64,000 nt of DNA from Albifimbria verrucaria. Taxonomy: Eukaryota > Ascomycota > Sordariomycetes > Hypocreales > Stachybotryaceae. The translations under genes and the position numbers were made by a program. The notes under the pieces are model-generated. The model was not told the DNA's origin. It saw only the letters and a program-made list of their open reading frames with translations, and ran no database searches. Where the stretch lies: the NCBI GenBank assembly GCA_020081605.1, contig JAHREC010000013.1, forward strand, positions 682,001-746,000. The letters are read 5' to 3'. Each line of letters starts with the position of its first letter. The stretch's first letter is position 1. Shown piece by piece: positions 10,537 through 22,746 of the stretch.

Positions 10537-12562
10537 GACGGTGATGCTATGCGGTGGCTTGTTGGATGGCTACAGCTGAGCACAATGGATGTATGATCAA
10601 GGGGATGTTGTCCCTACTGAACGTAGCAAGACCTTAAACGGTCCGTATTCTACTAGATAATGGCCCGGCATCTGAGGGTTTATATCTCAGGTCTACCTTT
10701 CTACACTCTTCCCTCCGAGCAGCCTTTCAAGCTCAGACATGCCCAACAAGGAAAGCAAAGCTTCCAGGATGTGAAGGCGACCCCACACACCATTACGGCT
10801 GGGATCCTTGCCTGTCAGCCAGTCGAGATCTCACCTGGGCAGTGCCAGAAGCACCATATGCGCAAGACGGTTTTTATCGTCCCACCCGCTATCGGCCTAC
10901 GGAATGAGCGAAAAGGAGTGCCGTCAGCAAAGCGCCGTGACTGGCTGCCATTGCAGGGTCCAAGGAGGCCCAAGAAGGCCCAGCAAACAGCGTCACATTG
11001 CCGGTTCGCGGCGCTTGACTGGTGCGGGCGGCAGTGGGAACGGGGAGCAGAAAGGCAACAGGAACGTGGCGAGACAACACGTGGGGGTGGTGATTCGCTG
11101 CGTCTGATGGATGGACCCTGAGCGTTTCTGCGATTCAGGGCCGCCGCACCCCCACCCTTATCGGTCTTTGTTGGAGGTTTGGGATTGAGAGGGAGGAGGG
11201 CTGGTTGGTAATTGATTGATCGATTGCTAGTTCTTACCGCACATAAGACTGGGCTTGAGCGAGTGTCCGTGGTCGGGAGTGGTGGAGCATGGTGATGATC
11301 TTACCATGACAACCCAAAGGCATCGTATCGTGTTGGTACAGTACAGTCATGTTCCCTGTTGAATGGTCATATGGCTGGCTGAAGGCTGGAATATTGTTCA
11401 CTAGGCTACTTCTTCCTGGTAGCAGCCCGTAAGCCCTGGTCAGCTCCTTGGTCAGGTCACCTGAGGTCAACTGATGCTTCCGCAAACGAAGCGCAGCAAG
11501 GCTTGTCTTGGGCGGCTCCCGTACTGTACTGCTCCTACTGTACGATCTACATGGTTTGATGGCATCGCAGATCCACCGAGATTCACCATGCAGAATCCGG
11601 TGGGGACTCTTCAAGATGCAACGCTAATAACCAGGAATGGACGGATGCGAAACCCATCCGTCGGAGCTACGGCGCATTGGACTTTGGCATGGCCGCAGAC
11701 TTAAAACGCTCTGTCGCCCCACGTGGTCTGTCATCCGGACTGTCGTTCGCTTACGGGCCCAGAGTTATGCGGACGAAGCCCAGAGATGCCGGGTGAAGAG
11801 CATATGTGATGGAACGTGATGTCGGCATTACGACGCGCTTGGCTCGGGAGTTTGTAAACGCAGATGATAGATGTAACGGAGCTCATGTCCGAGGAGAAAT
11901 GCTCAACTTTCTAATGCCGTGGTGTTGCCGGTCATATGCACTATCGTGACATGCCTCATATTGTTCGAACCGACAGTCCCGCTCAGCATAACCGACAACC
12001 CCGAACGGTGCATGCGGGGAAGTACCAGGGATAGATGAATCAACAACCGCGGGGTGAACCAGGTTTGTCCAAGGTCATTCGGACTGTAAAGCGCGACAGC
12101 CGATGCCCACCTCAGAGTTGCCGGTTGCTTGCCTCCGGTCCCGCTTCGTTGCTTTTATCTCATCCCCAACATTCAGAATCTATTATTGCCAATGAGTGGC
12201 GAGATTCATGAGATGTTGGGGACAAGGCGAAACCCCTACCATATTCCCGCTGATCCTGGGTTGCTGCGCTGTGAGAAGGGTCCGGGGCATGCAGGGATGG
12301 GTGTAGATCCCCGTTCCAGACCTTTTTCATGTCTTGGTTGAATGAAGCTGACGCTTCGCCTTGTCCGTGTCTTACTTTGGCGATAGAACCTATCCCAAGA
12401 CATTGGAAACTCGGATTTTCTAATTGAACAGTAGTGGCGCCAATGTTGGTTCTGGAATAGCATTGTTGGTTCTTGTTGATATCGTCATGTAGTTCGACAT
12501 TGAGAAATCTTGGAATTGCTATGATATTGCTTAACACTGTACAAAGATCAATCATGCGTATT
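10537..12562. other. Long intergenic region
   Basis: About 2 kb between the divergent start of the small membrane protein and the 3' end of the SDR. Frames of 60-150 codons occur on both strands but overlap each other, have no signal peptides, domains or splice pattern, and look random. No tRNA or repeat seen. Confidence 0.5.
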
Positions 12563-13482
12563 CTAGAATACCACGCCGCCTCCATCCACTATAATGTCAG
12601 CTCCGTTAATGTAAGAACCTGCCCTACTCAACAACATCACCACCACGCCGGCCACCTCCTCCGGCCACCTCCTCCGGCATTCCCATTCTTCCGGCCGGGT
12701 TCCTCTCACACCAAGTCTGTCGCGCCTCCGCCAGGCCGTCGCCTGCGTTCAGCACTGTGTCCATGTATCCGGGACTGATGGTATTCACGGTAATGCCGTA
12801 CCGCGCCCACTCTGCGGCCAGAGAGCTCTTGAGCATCACTAGTGCTGCTTTGCTCGTATTGTATGCGGCCTGCGGCTGGGGGTAGTTGACGCGGTGCGCC
12901 GAAATGGATGCCGTGAAGACGATGCGGCCGCCGGTGCCCTGTGCCACCATCTGCCGAGCCGCTGCTTGTGCGCAAAGGAAGGTACCCGTTGTGTTGACGT
13001 CAAGCGATCCGCCGCCATTGAGAGATGGGCATGTCGAGCGCGTGAACGCAGCCGACAATACCGGCGAAGCAGACGAGTGAATCCACCGACCCGAGTAATG
13101 ATGCTGCTTCCGCCACGGCCGCACCAACCTGATCCTCGTTGGTCACATCCACATCGCGAGCTTCGATCTGAGCATTCGGAAACTCGACCCTTAGCGCTTG
13201 GAGCTTGTCCTCAGACGCAGCAATGTTCAGGTCAAAGATCATAAGTCCCGAAAGTCCATGCTGCAGCATCGCCCGAGCAGCGGTCATTCCAATTGCGCCG
13301 GTGCCGCCCGTGACAATGGCGTTGCCCGCGAGACTGAATCGACCTGATGCCGTATCTCGAGCTGCTGGGTGCTGTGTTTCCACGTTGATATCAGTCCCTT
13401 GGGCCAGTGTCATGTGAGGAATTGACCTCTTGGTCAGCTCGCTACGTTCATCTTGCTGCTGGGGTTTATCGGTGTTCCCCAT
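12563..13482 (-). CDS. Short-chain dehydrogenase/reductase, sorbose-reductase-like
   Basis: About 301 aa after correcting two frame breaks. N-terminal cofactor motif TGGTGAIG near residue 57, catalytic YNTSK (Tyr-x-x-x-Lys) with upstream Ser, then the SDR-typical ITVNTISPGYMDT and a C-terminus ending INGADIIVDGG. The pattern matches NADP-dependent polyol/sorbose reductases (SOU1 group) that interconvert ketoses and sugar alcohols; exact substrate not determinable. The first break is near 13004 in front of LDVNTTG. The second is a perfect 13-bp tandem duplication at 12652-12677 that shifts the frame just before the C-terminal strand. Whether these are errors or true damage is open. Upstream intergenic sequence is 0.75 kb. 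Confidence 0.8.
12652..12677. repeat. 13-bp perfect tandem duplication inside SDR gene
   Basis: CCACCTCCTCCGG occurs twice back to back. Removing one copy restores the SDR reading frame through its conserved C-terminus, so the second copy is an insertion relative to a functional gene. Confidence 0.85.
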
Positions 13483-14231
13483 GATGGCCGGATTATTGAC
13501 TTGAATACAGCTTTATAACGAATGTAGGCTTGCGAAGAGTTTCTGTAAGTGCATGAAGTGTGGCCTGCAGCAGTACTCTCTACTCTTAGGGCGTGGACTA
13601 TCCTGAAAAGTTGTTGTTTGTTAGATTTGTATTATTGAAAAGGTGACATTTATTCACGAAGAATGATTTATACTACCATCTGCTATCAATGACATGAGCT
13701 CTGTCGGTTGAGTCTCAACCCCGCAGGGTGATCTCTCAGGGTGACAGTGGCCCGTCGATCCACCGTAGTGGAAGTGGTACAGCCGCGGTGTGGGATGGCT
13801 ATTAAAAGACCATTTATTATTTGGCCAGTAAGTGCGAATTTGCCCACGATATAAAACGAATCTACTGTCTACTACTGGGAATTCCAGAGGCGTTAAAGAC
13901 TGGTGACAGCGTTTTACGTGGAGATTAGCCTACGATGGGATCAGGCTCAGAGACGACACGACCACCAACAATTCGCTACGAGTGACTAATTTACAGTATG
14001 CTGATGATCAGCGATTGCAAATCAAACGCTGACAAAATAATACAGCTTTAAAAAAGTCCTCGACTACCACTAATGTTACGGCCTTGGGACAGCGCCTCTT
14101 AGTGTAGCATCATATCAACTGTGCTATTGCGGAATGACTAGTCGACGTTTAGTGTGACAAGCCCATAATAGCTCCAATATTTCCCTTCTCTTCCATCAGC
14201 CCACCACGGGAAGCGGTCCACCGCTTCAACA
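13483..14231. other. Intergenic, SDR promoter side
   Basis: About 750 bp with only short random frames. It includes the upstream region of the SDR gene on the minus strand and the 5' flank of the tRNA gene. No conserved motif recognised. Confidence 0.5.
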
Positions 14232-14302
14232 GGTTCCGTGGTCTAACGGTCATGACTGCGGATTCTGATTCCGCCAGCGAGGGTTCGACTCCTCCGGAAC
14301 CT
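14232..14302 (+). tRNA. tRNA-Gln (anticodon CUG)
   Basis: GGTTCCG at the 5' end pairs with CGGAACC at the 3' end. The anticodon arm is GCGGA-TTCTGAT-TCCGC, giving anticodon CTG, which reads CAG (Gln). Internal promoter boxes are visible as TGGTCTAACGG (A box) and GGTTCGACTCC (B box). No intron. A TTTCTTT run directly after the gene fits a pol III terminator. Confidence 0.95.
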
Positions 14303-14588
14303 TTCTTTGCCACTCATCACAACTGGTGGTTTCATCCTTTTTGGCGTCATTTCATCGTGGTTTAGTGTCTGCTAGTCTCTAATGAGAGAATCATATCGTA
14401 GAATGGGGCAATCTGTTCGGTGGAATGGTTGTTCAACCATTTGGCAAATTTTTACATGTGCCAAGACACTTAAACTTCACGATATTCGGAGCTGCCATTG
14501 ACCCTTTTGCTGCTTATATTCATTGAGCCGTGCTTCTCAATTATATTTGTGTATGGAACTGCTAAGCCATGGTATAATGGATCTGAGT

Positions 14589-15715
14589 TCAATGCGGACC
14601 ATCTTGCGTGTCTTCCACCGGTATCGTGTATTCTCGCGGTCCTTCAGTGCTAAGAAGAACGACTACAGAGTCTTCAGTGAAAAATGCTGGGCGTGGCTCA
14701 ACCGACGCAAAGCGTGCCAGTCCAGCAAGGGCAGCACCTCCACACGGGCCGCAATAAACTCCAAATGACGCAAGCCGCTTGACAGCTTCATGCGCTTCCA
14801 AGTCGGAAACAGTAACGGCAGCGGAAACCTTGCTTTTCAAATCGGCGAACGCTGTCAGTGACAGGGTGCCACAGTTGAGCCCTTCCATGATTGTGTTGGA
14901 AGTCTCAACTGTCTCGAGACTCCCCGATCGCAGACTTGCCTGCACACATGCAGCAACGTCTGGCTCTACAACGAGCACGGGGCAGAGACGTGGGTGGCAA
15001 TCTGTAACTACAGCATGCGCCAATGAGCCGACACCGACGGGACAGACTATGAGGTCGGCAGTGAGATTCTGTTCGCTGAGTTGCTCTTTAATTTCGACCA
15101 TCATTGTTGAGTAACCCTCTACTACCCACTTAGGAATCTCTTCGTAGCCTTCAAAGGAACCATCCTGGATAAAGAGACCACCGGATGTTGCCTCTGAAGC
15201 TGCGTGGGCTGTCCTCACGGCGTCGTCGTAATGTGACTTACACTTAGTGACATGAGCCCCTCGCTGGCGATGTGATGAGTAACGCTCATTGCAACATCGC
15301 GAGGGATATAAATAAAGGCCGGAATGCCCAGGTGTTTTGCCATCTGAGCTATGGCACGTCCATGGTTTCCATCTGTTGCTGCGAAGAGCTTCAGCTCGTG
15401 CCCCTGCGCAGCCCGCGCGACGGTATCAAGCGGTGAGTCACTGGGCAAGTTAAGCAGTGAGGTGATAGCCTGATGCGTAGCCCAGGACGCGCCTAAAATC
15501 TTGAACGACGGGAGTCCTAGTCTTGATGCTTCATTTTTCACAAAGACTGCTTTGACGCGGAGCTCATCTCTAATTGCGTCTAGAGATACCAATGGAGTTG
15601 GGGCATAGCCGGGAAGCTGTTGATGGAACTGTTGAACGCGAGATGTATCGAAAAGTGGGGTCGACGGATCCGCCTGGTAGTTGTGATTGAGAAAGATGCT
15701 TCTTCTTCGATCCAT
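14589..15715 (-). CDS. PLP-dependent diaminopropionate ammonia-lyase-like enzyme
   Basis: About 375 aa, fold type II PLP enzyme. GLPSFKILGASWA near residue 70 contains the PLP-binding Lys, ATDGNHGRAIA is the substrate/cofactor Asn loop, and CPVGVGSLAHAV plus CGPCGGAALAGL resemble phosphate-binding Gly-rich loops. Order and spacing match diaminopropionate ammonia-lyase (2,3-diaminopropionate to pyruvate and ammonia) and close fungal homologues; a threonine-dehydratase-like role cannot be excluded. Single exon. A C4 run at 15257-15260 lacks one base, shifting the frame in the segment following HHIASEG. Cytosolic. Confidence 0.85.
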
Positions 15716-15970
15716 TTAGGCGATCTTCTGGGGTAATTCTTGAAGTCATGGGCTTTGGATTGTGGAAGTTGCTGGGTGCATCTAGTGTGAAGCGGGGTTG
15801 CGATGTCGATGCGACAGGGCGCTATTTCTTGGGATTGCGTCTTACGAGTAAGGATTCAATGAAGCCTGAATACTGAATACATTTATGGGTCTATTGAAGA
15901 TATCATCTTCTTGGTCATACAAGATCCCATTATTCGGCTCCTAATTGATGCCCCTTTGAAAGCACCTATT

Positions 15971-17177
15971 TCATCTCATACCCATGATGTGGTTATCATT
16001 CCTTGTCTTGAGGAAAACCAGTCCACACTGCGCCCTAGCAGCATCAATTCTCTTCAGGATCTTCAAGGTATGATTCCAAGAGCATATCTCGTTCTGCAAC
16101 CTACCGGCTCGAAGGTCCTGGGCCACCGCATCTGCCTCGTACTGGAACCCCCATCCTGGCCTATTGAACTCCAGGCGTTGCTCCTCCTCGCCTTTGATTC
16201 GGATAGTCAGCACATTAGGCATCGAAGATGATGAGCCGCTAAGAGAAATGCTCCCTTTGAGCCCATGAAATGTGCAAACTCCTCCTTGCTGGAGTAGAGG
16301 TAGGAGGAAGTGACGACGGCTTGTGCGTTCAGGTCTGGGTACTTCAGTATAACCGCAGCCCCTTCCTCAAACTTGTTGTCAGGGTCGTCCTCATTATGGA
16401 AGATCATGCTGGCTGTCAACGTTGGCTGAACGTCTGGATCTCGTTTGGTCGCTTCATCCAGGCCTATGGATGCCCAGTTCATACAGTAAACCCCAATGTC
16501 AATGAGAGAACCCACACCCTGCCACTTATCCAAGGGTCCAGGGTTGGGATGTCTTTCATTAAACGGTTGATAGTGACCGAAATCAGCGAATACGGTCTTG
16601 ACATCGCCGATGACTCTTTCTTCGTGTAGGAGAGACCGTAATTTCTTCGTAATAGGAAAGAATTGCGACCAGACAGCTACAAGACCGTGAGTAAAACACT
16701 GACTCCTGATTGATCATGTACCCACCTTCCATTACAAAAACGCCCTTCTTCTCAGCTGCATCAAAGATAGTCTGCGCTTCTTTTGCATTCATGGCAAATG
16801 GCTTCTCGCACAATACGTGTTTACCAGCGGCAATAGCGTCCAATGCATTCCGAAGATGTAGTGTATGAGGTGTGCCAATGTAGACAGCGTCGACATCCGG
16901 GTCGTCATATACACCCTGATAGGTATCGTAGAGATTCGGTTTTTGGGTCGGGCAGCGCTGAGCAACAAAACTTTTCGCCTTCTCGATTGATGAAGACCCA
17001 ACGGCTTGAACTATATGCCTAGTGTGCAAGTCGTCGCGTTCAAGACATAGATCCATGGCAAAGCCAGAGGACACCATGCCGGCTCCTGGATATGTAGTTA
17101 GTATAGATTAATGGATTACTTCTTCTAAAACCCACCGATGATCCCCATCTGAGGGTAGGGAGGTTTTTGGTGGACAT
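15971..17177 (-). CDS. Gfo/Idh/MocA family NAD(P)-dependent oxidoreductase
   Basis: Three exons (introns 17086-17135 and 16677-16725) encode about 369 aa. A Rossmann start (LRWG, then GAGMVSSGFA) is followed by VYIGTPHTLHLRNALDAIA and KHVLCEKPFAMN, the EKP motif being the family's cofactor/catalytic marker, then GVGSLIDIGVYCMNW in the C-terminal sheet domain. Closest in style to fungal D-xylose 1-dehydrogenase / dimeric dihydrodiol dehydrogenase proteins. Frame is broken at C4 17143-17146 (in the Rossmann strand) and C3 16253-16255; one added base in each restores a continuous protein. The start is the upstream ATG that supplies the family's usual N-terminus. Confidence 0.88.
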
Positions 17178-17451
17178 TTTTGGGTGGGTTGGCTATTGAG
17201 GCAAGGGATTATATGGGTCTTCAATAAGATCAATTTCTTGGCGAGAGCCCGGTGATATATAAATGATTGATTTTCCCACGTCTCATGTCTCTACAGAAAT
17301 ATTCCGATTTCATTTGGCCTCCGATACGGCACGGAGGTCTCTACGTAAGCAGACCAACATCCTATCAACCACCAGCAGCTTCGAAGGATGCCGTGTTTCA
17401 CAGTAATCACAACAATCCAGATTGAGAAGTACTCATTCGTACCAATAGTAT

Positions 17452-18662
17452 CTATAGGCATTGCGAATACCATTCGTTGCTGACCTTGCAGCTTCCTGGG
17501 CACAGCACTTTGGCCCAGTCCAGCCACTTCCGCCGCACTGTCCGTACAGCTGAGCACATGTACCAGTAGGCCCCGGCTGGCTACTACTTGTCGTCCTAGT
17601 AGTCGTAACAGGAGGGTTAACAGGCCCAGAGTCGCTGCTGAATTGGTTGAAGAACTGCCAGGTCTCTCCAGGACTAAACGCGGTAGAACCGCTGTCTCCT
17701 GGGCCACCATCGTGAGGTGCAGCAATATGTCCTTCATCAAAAGCGACCCATCGCACAGGGTAGCCTTCCCTGCATCCAGTGTAGGTTGTGCCTACATGAG
17801 TGTAGGAGCCTTGAGATGGCTCACGAGGGCTCTGGCGCGTGCAGCCGTTGTTGGCCACAAACTTGTCACGCAGAGTGCGGCCACCAGCGATGTTGAGAAC
17901 GTTATCCCGAAGTCCATGGATTCCAAGATAGGCGATGGGGCTGGTGCCTCCACTGCACCCAGAGAGTTGACCACCAGAAAGGACTGCGACGGCGCGGAAG
18001 ACGTTTGGTCGAGAGCAGGCCAGCGAGTAAGACTAACACATAATATTTGTCAGGAGTGAATATTCAAGAGAGTTTTCGAAGGGATCCTTACCATCGCACC
18101 ACCATAGCTGAAACCAGTAGCGAAGATTTGAGATGTCTCAACACAGAGTCCATCTTGGGCTATCTTGACAAGCTGGTCAATGAAGGTTACGTCCTCGCCG
18201 CCAGCATTGCCCCAGCCGTTATTAAGACCCTGCGGCGCAATGAAGATGGCACCTTCGTTGGCAAGTCTTCGTAAGCCGTAGTAGTCCTACCATAAGTTAG
18301 CATTCTCATAATCGTCTTCTTTTATTGCCACCAAGCCATTGCCAACGTCAGAACACAAATCATAAACTTACCCAAACGTCTCTCTGTACTGTCTGGCCAG
18401 TAGCCACATCGGTCATGGTTCCACCAAGCCAATGCAGGCCAAAGATGAGCTTGTACCCACGGCTGGGGTCATATCCGTTAGGGACACGGATGATGTATTG
18501 ACGGTTCTTTCCATTGACAGTGATGGATTTAGTGCCGCTGGTGATACCAGCTGCCTTGCCGCATCCTGCCGACTTGGCTGCCATGGCTACATTGCTCATG
18601 AAGCCGAGCAACATGAAAATGCTAAGCATCATAGCTAATGCCCTGCTGATTTTGGAAAACAT
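17452..18662 (-). CDS. Secreted CE1-type esterase with C-terminal CBM1
   Basis: Three exons (introns 18287-18371 and 18033-18091), about 355 aa. An N-terminal hydrophobic signal peptide ends near VAMAAKS. The esterase domain shows [21 protein letters not shown] (oxyanion region) and [10 protein letters not shown], the Gly-x-Ser-x-Gly nucleophile, with a His in [13 protein letters not shown] Thr/Ser/Pro linker leads into [19 protein letters not shown], a fungal cellulose-binding module (CBM1). This matches feruloyl esterase / acetyl xylan esterase-like CE1 enzymes acting on plant hemicellulose outside the cell. The last residues of the CBM1 are out of frame by one base near 17495; correction places the stop at 17452. 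Confidence 0.9.
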
Positions 18663-20207
18663 GACGAGAGAAACACTGGGTCTTACTACTGGTAAGGTTT
18701 GATTAGGACTGAGTTCTTGCTGAAGCTCGAGAATCAATCTGCAGTTCATTGCATTCAAGTGGGACTTCCACGGCTTTTCTACTCGGACTCAATTATCTAC
18801 TCCTTTCCTTGAACAGCCCATTTTCCAAATAATCTTTCAAGAGTCTCAATATCTGCCGTGTAAAACGTCCGCTTTTGCCCATTCTCCTAATTGGGTTCTT
18901 TCTTCCGCTGCTGGAGAATCTTGGCGCGTGGATTGCTTTCGGCAGTGGTGATGACCCTAGATGATTTTCATAACCCCATATTCCTAAGACCAAACGCCTA
19001 TAGCTCGGTACCATACGGGAGCACTACCTTGTCAAGCATGGACAAGTAAAGTGAGGAACTAGTTCACCGTGTCGTGGAAGAAACTCGGTTGTCATAGGAG
19101 GTGAGCGGGGTGGCGCGGGGGCCACCTCCGAACTCGAATCCTTACCAAGGAAGATTAAATTTCCATCACTGAAAGAATCTTTGGTTGCGCCAGTTAGTTA
19201 AGGCGGGAGAAGAGCTGTACTAACCGTTTGATTCGTGGAATGCAGCACTACTCGTCCTGACTGGGGTTATGCAGCCCTAGAAAGTCAGTCGCGTAACACT
19301 GAAACAATGGTTCGAGCTAGTCAATGTTATTCCTGATACCCGAGTGAATTTTACATAGTTTGTCATGGAAATCCTAATTCAAATGTGTTAAACAACAGAT
19401 AGCAACTCGTAGTGAGAAAGCTTGTGATGTTCACTGATATCTCTAAACACTTGAAAGTGAGTTAAATAGACAATGAATGGGTTTCTGACAGTGGAAGAGC
19501 CAAGAAGAGTAAGAGTATCTTAGTTCAAGCCAGGTCTTCTCCATTCACTATGCTACTTATTTTGTGCCCCTTGATCTTTGCTCTTTAGTGAACTACTTAC
19601 GTATGGAGCTTGATTTTAAGATGTACTTCTCTGGTCAATTGGAATTTCTTTTAAACTGAATAGCCTGCAACTTACAACCTCCACCAGTCAAGACAGTACT
19701 GCAAGTCATTTTCAAAATTACTTTCCAACCAGATGCGCACAAGTCGCTTTACATATTGTTGCATAATCAGTTTGGTTTGGAAGGAATAATCAATTTCAAG
19801 CAATGCTAATAAACTAATTCAAGTGGTAATCTTGGTGTTCAAATCGATATGAAAGCTACAAATGGCTGGCTGACCTCTAAAACATGTCTGAATGAGACTG
19901 TTACGACGCGGGGTTTGAAGTTTCTCTCAAATAAGTCCAATCTTATAGTTCCTATCGTTATGAAGGCTACGGCTCCATAGCAGCACCATTACGTGAAACT
20001 GTACTTTAAGAGAAAAAATGTAGACAAGACCATCAACAAAGATGCTTCCTTCTTCCATCAACGAAAAATCGCCACCTCCATAGCCTCATCTCTAGTTTCG
20101 TTTCTTGATTGACAGGTTTACAGGAGGCAGTCACCATGTCCACCTTCTTCAACCATGTCTGACTTAAACCAAAGGAGTTTATATGGCCATAGAGTAGTTG
20201 ATCAAGT
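18663..20207. other. Long intergenic region
   Basis: About 1.5 kb between the promoter of the CBM1 esterase and the 3' end of the PAN-like secreted protein. Only short, unconvincing frames. AT content rises toward 19.3-20.0 kb. No RNA gene or repeat recognised. Confidence 0.5.
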
Positions 20208-21670
20208 CTAACTACTACCCTCACACTTCTTGGTGCAAGCTCCAGCACATCCCAGAGAGTAAGCACTTGCAAAGCTCGTTGCCAAAATCGTGGGCTGTCC
20301 ATGGTGATTTCCGTAGTAGCAGGTTTTACGGTTGGTATCATAATCGACACTGTGACACGCCAAGAGCTTGCCGCAAGACTCTACACAGTCTTCAAGCGAC
20401 TCTTGCTTGTCTTGATAGATGACCTTGGTACCATGCCTCTTCTTACACTCGATACGGAACGCCTGTTCCAGATATTAGCTGCTGTATTGAGCACAATTGA
20501 ATGGAAAATTGATTTGAGAAACAGTACCTCGCCGACAGATGTGACAAATTGCTGACCATCAGCATAAGGGCATTCAGTAGAGCATTGTATAGTGGCCATG
20601 TCAGGAGAATCAATAGCCGGGGGATCAATAACATAGGCATAGTTATGCGTGTCATCAGCACATGCTGCAGCGGTCGAATATCCTCCTTCCTTGTAAAGTT
20701 TACATTCATCCTGCACCTCACTGGATAGTCTACCGTGAGCAAGATACTGAACACTAATTTGAGGTTAGTACAAGGTCACATTGAGATTTGATATAGATTG
20801 ATCTAGTCTTACCTGAGGCATTCATTAGTCGTTGAACATCTGTCCATGCATGATTTAAAGTCGGTAGCAACGAATTTATCTAAGAGTGTGTGTGGTGAGT
20901 GGGAGCAGCATTGAATGAAGAAAGTAGCGCCATCCGGAGATTGATACAATTGTCCCTCGCCTATTCACATTAGCCACAGCCTCAAGTATGCACAAGTTGG
21001 CCTTACCGCTTGGACAAACGGGAGAGCTTGCATAGACGAGGCTGCCAGTAGAAGCTGGAGCCGCAACTCGTGCATTAGGACATCCTACTCCATTCACCAG
21101 GGATCCAAATCCACCTCCAGAAGGGCTTTGGCTTCCCGAGTTAGGGCCACCAGTGTTGGAATTTCCAGAATTCTGACCAAGAGGATTCTGGGAACCAGAA
21201 TTAGAATTGTCGTTGCCATTATTACCAGAGTTTTGACCCGAAGGGTTTTGGTTTCCTCCAGAATTCAAATCACCAGTACCGGTATTGCCAGAATTCTGAT
21301 CCCCTGCCGAGTTGGAAGCGCCAGTATTGATATCCCCGGAGTTTTGGCTGACCGGATTCTGGTTTCCAGAATTGGAGTCGCCACTGTTAGCATTCGCAGG
21401 TTTCTTGCCAAATGGATTCTGGTTTTTGGAATCAGAGCCATCGTTATTTGTATTGCTAGGTCGTTTAGCGAAAGGATTCTGATGAGGTTGGGGAGGAGCT
21501 TCTCCCATGGAACCAAGTGAATCTTCACTTCCTTGGCTTCCAGCACCTCCAAACGAACCGATATCTGCTTGGCCATAGGAGTCTTGAGAATTAACCTTTG
21601 AGGCTACACTAAGCAAACTGAGAAAGATTACAGCAGTGCTGGAGAACGAAAATCGTTGTTGTGGCCTCAT
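20208..21670 (-). CDS. Secreted Asn/Ser-rich repeat protein with PAN/Apple-like Cys domains
   Basis: Four exons (introns 20961-21006, 20754-20812, 20463-20527) sum exactly to 430 codons plus stop, with no frame break. An N-terminal signal peptide (residues 1-28) is followed by a 160-residue low-complexity tract built of a repeat like NSGNQNP or NPFGKKP. Two Cys-rich modules come next, with motifs such as SCMDRCSTTNECL and ACHSVDYDTNRKTCYYG, resembling PAN/Apple folds that bind proteins or carbohydrates. The C-terminus ends in CAGACTKKCEG. No transmembrane segment or GPI signal seen, so likely secreted or wall-associated. It has an inverted paralogue at 24.8-26.5 kb with introns at the same three positions. 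Confidence 0.8.
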
Positions 21671-22746
21671 GATGCCAATAATACTGCGTCTGGCAATTGA
21701 GTGTCTAATGGTAAAGGGATAGGGAAAGGAAGAAGAGGTAGGACTCAGTATTTGCTATGTGTAATGGCTCATTGACCAAGTTACTCTGATATAACTTTAT
21801 ACCTTGTATCATAGTATCCAGAGATTGGCGCAGAACAGAGGTGACAGTTTGTGACTACGTCAGCGTCACTGCTTCACGCACTCTCCTCTTCAAATTACTG
21901 TTTGTTGGTTGAGACTGCTTTACGACAAGCCAAATATGCCCATGAGACTTTTCACACTCAGAAATGCTCTAGAAAGCGAAATATCTGGAACATGGCTGAG
22001 CTGAGGTGGCGACATTGAACGCGAGGTGCTTCATAATATTGTGTCATGTTCAGATAAAATGCTCGGAATATTCCGCAGCATATCACCGGCTATCAAGTTG
22101 GGGCTCGAATAAACCAGGTTTTCGTTTATTCAAGAACAAAATTGCCCTGTTTGCGGCGATTATACAAGCACGAGAGCAAGTCATGTCTAATACAAGCGTT
22201 TCAGATCAGCTTGGCCATCTGGATGTGGGTTGAATAATGTGATGAAACCTCTCATCGGGCCTCTAAACCGAGCAGATGAACTCATAATTACCCCAATGTC
22301 TTACAAATGAGGTTCCAGAACGAGTTCCCCATAATCAATTTGTTGAAGGCTGCCGTGTTGTTTCAAATCCCAAGTATCACAAACAAAGCTTGGATATGTT
22401 TGCAAGTTAAACAACTCAAAAGCTCAATAAGCAGATTGACCGAGGTGTTAAGTCTCGGACATTTAACGGCCAGATCTTGTGATGTCATCTCAAACATTGG
22501 AGGTAGTCAGTTGACTGGATGAGAGTAAACAGTATTGCTCCTATCACTGAATACCTACCTTGAAACATTAACTGTGGCATATTCGCAGAAACGTGACCGA
22601 ATGTTTTGTTTACAAAATATTTGAACGGATCTACTCTATATAAAACGGAGTAGAATAGATTCATGCACATAAGAACGCGTTAAACTCTCACTCATTGTGC
22701 CAACCAGAACACCTTATACTACTCTGATATCATTTGCTCAGCTACC
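21671..22746. other. Divergent intergenic region
   Basis: About 1.1 kb between the starts of the PAN-like gene (minus) and the Thr-rich gene (plus). It holds both promoters. TATA-like stretches occur near 22630 (CTATATAAA). Frames here are short and random. Confidence 0.5.

Noticed and set aside
10660..11121. 153-codon plus-strand frame
   Set aside because: No domain, signal or splice support, composition looks random, and overlapping frames of similar length exist on both strands.
17086..17148. Starting the Gfo/Idh protein at the ATG at 17148
   Set aside because: An upstream ATG at 17177 gives the family's usual N-terminus once one missing base in the C4 run is allowed.
19080..19150. Possible tRNA-like sequence near a TCGAATCC motif
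   Set aside because: No acceptor or anticodon stem can be folded around it.
21128..21520. 130-codon plus-strand frame opposite the PAN-like gene
   Set aside because: Antisense shadow of the low-complexity Asn/Ser repeat; its Ile/Arg-rich text mirrors the repeat unit.
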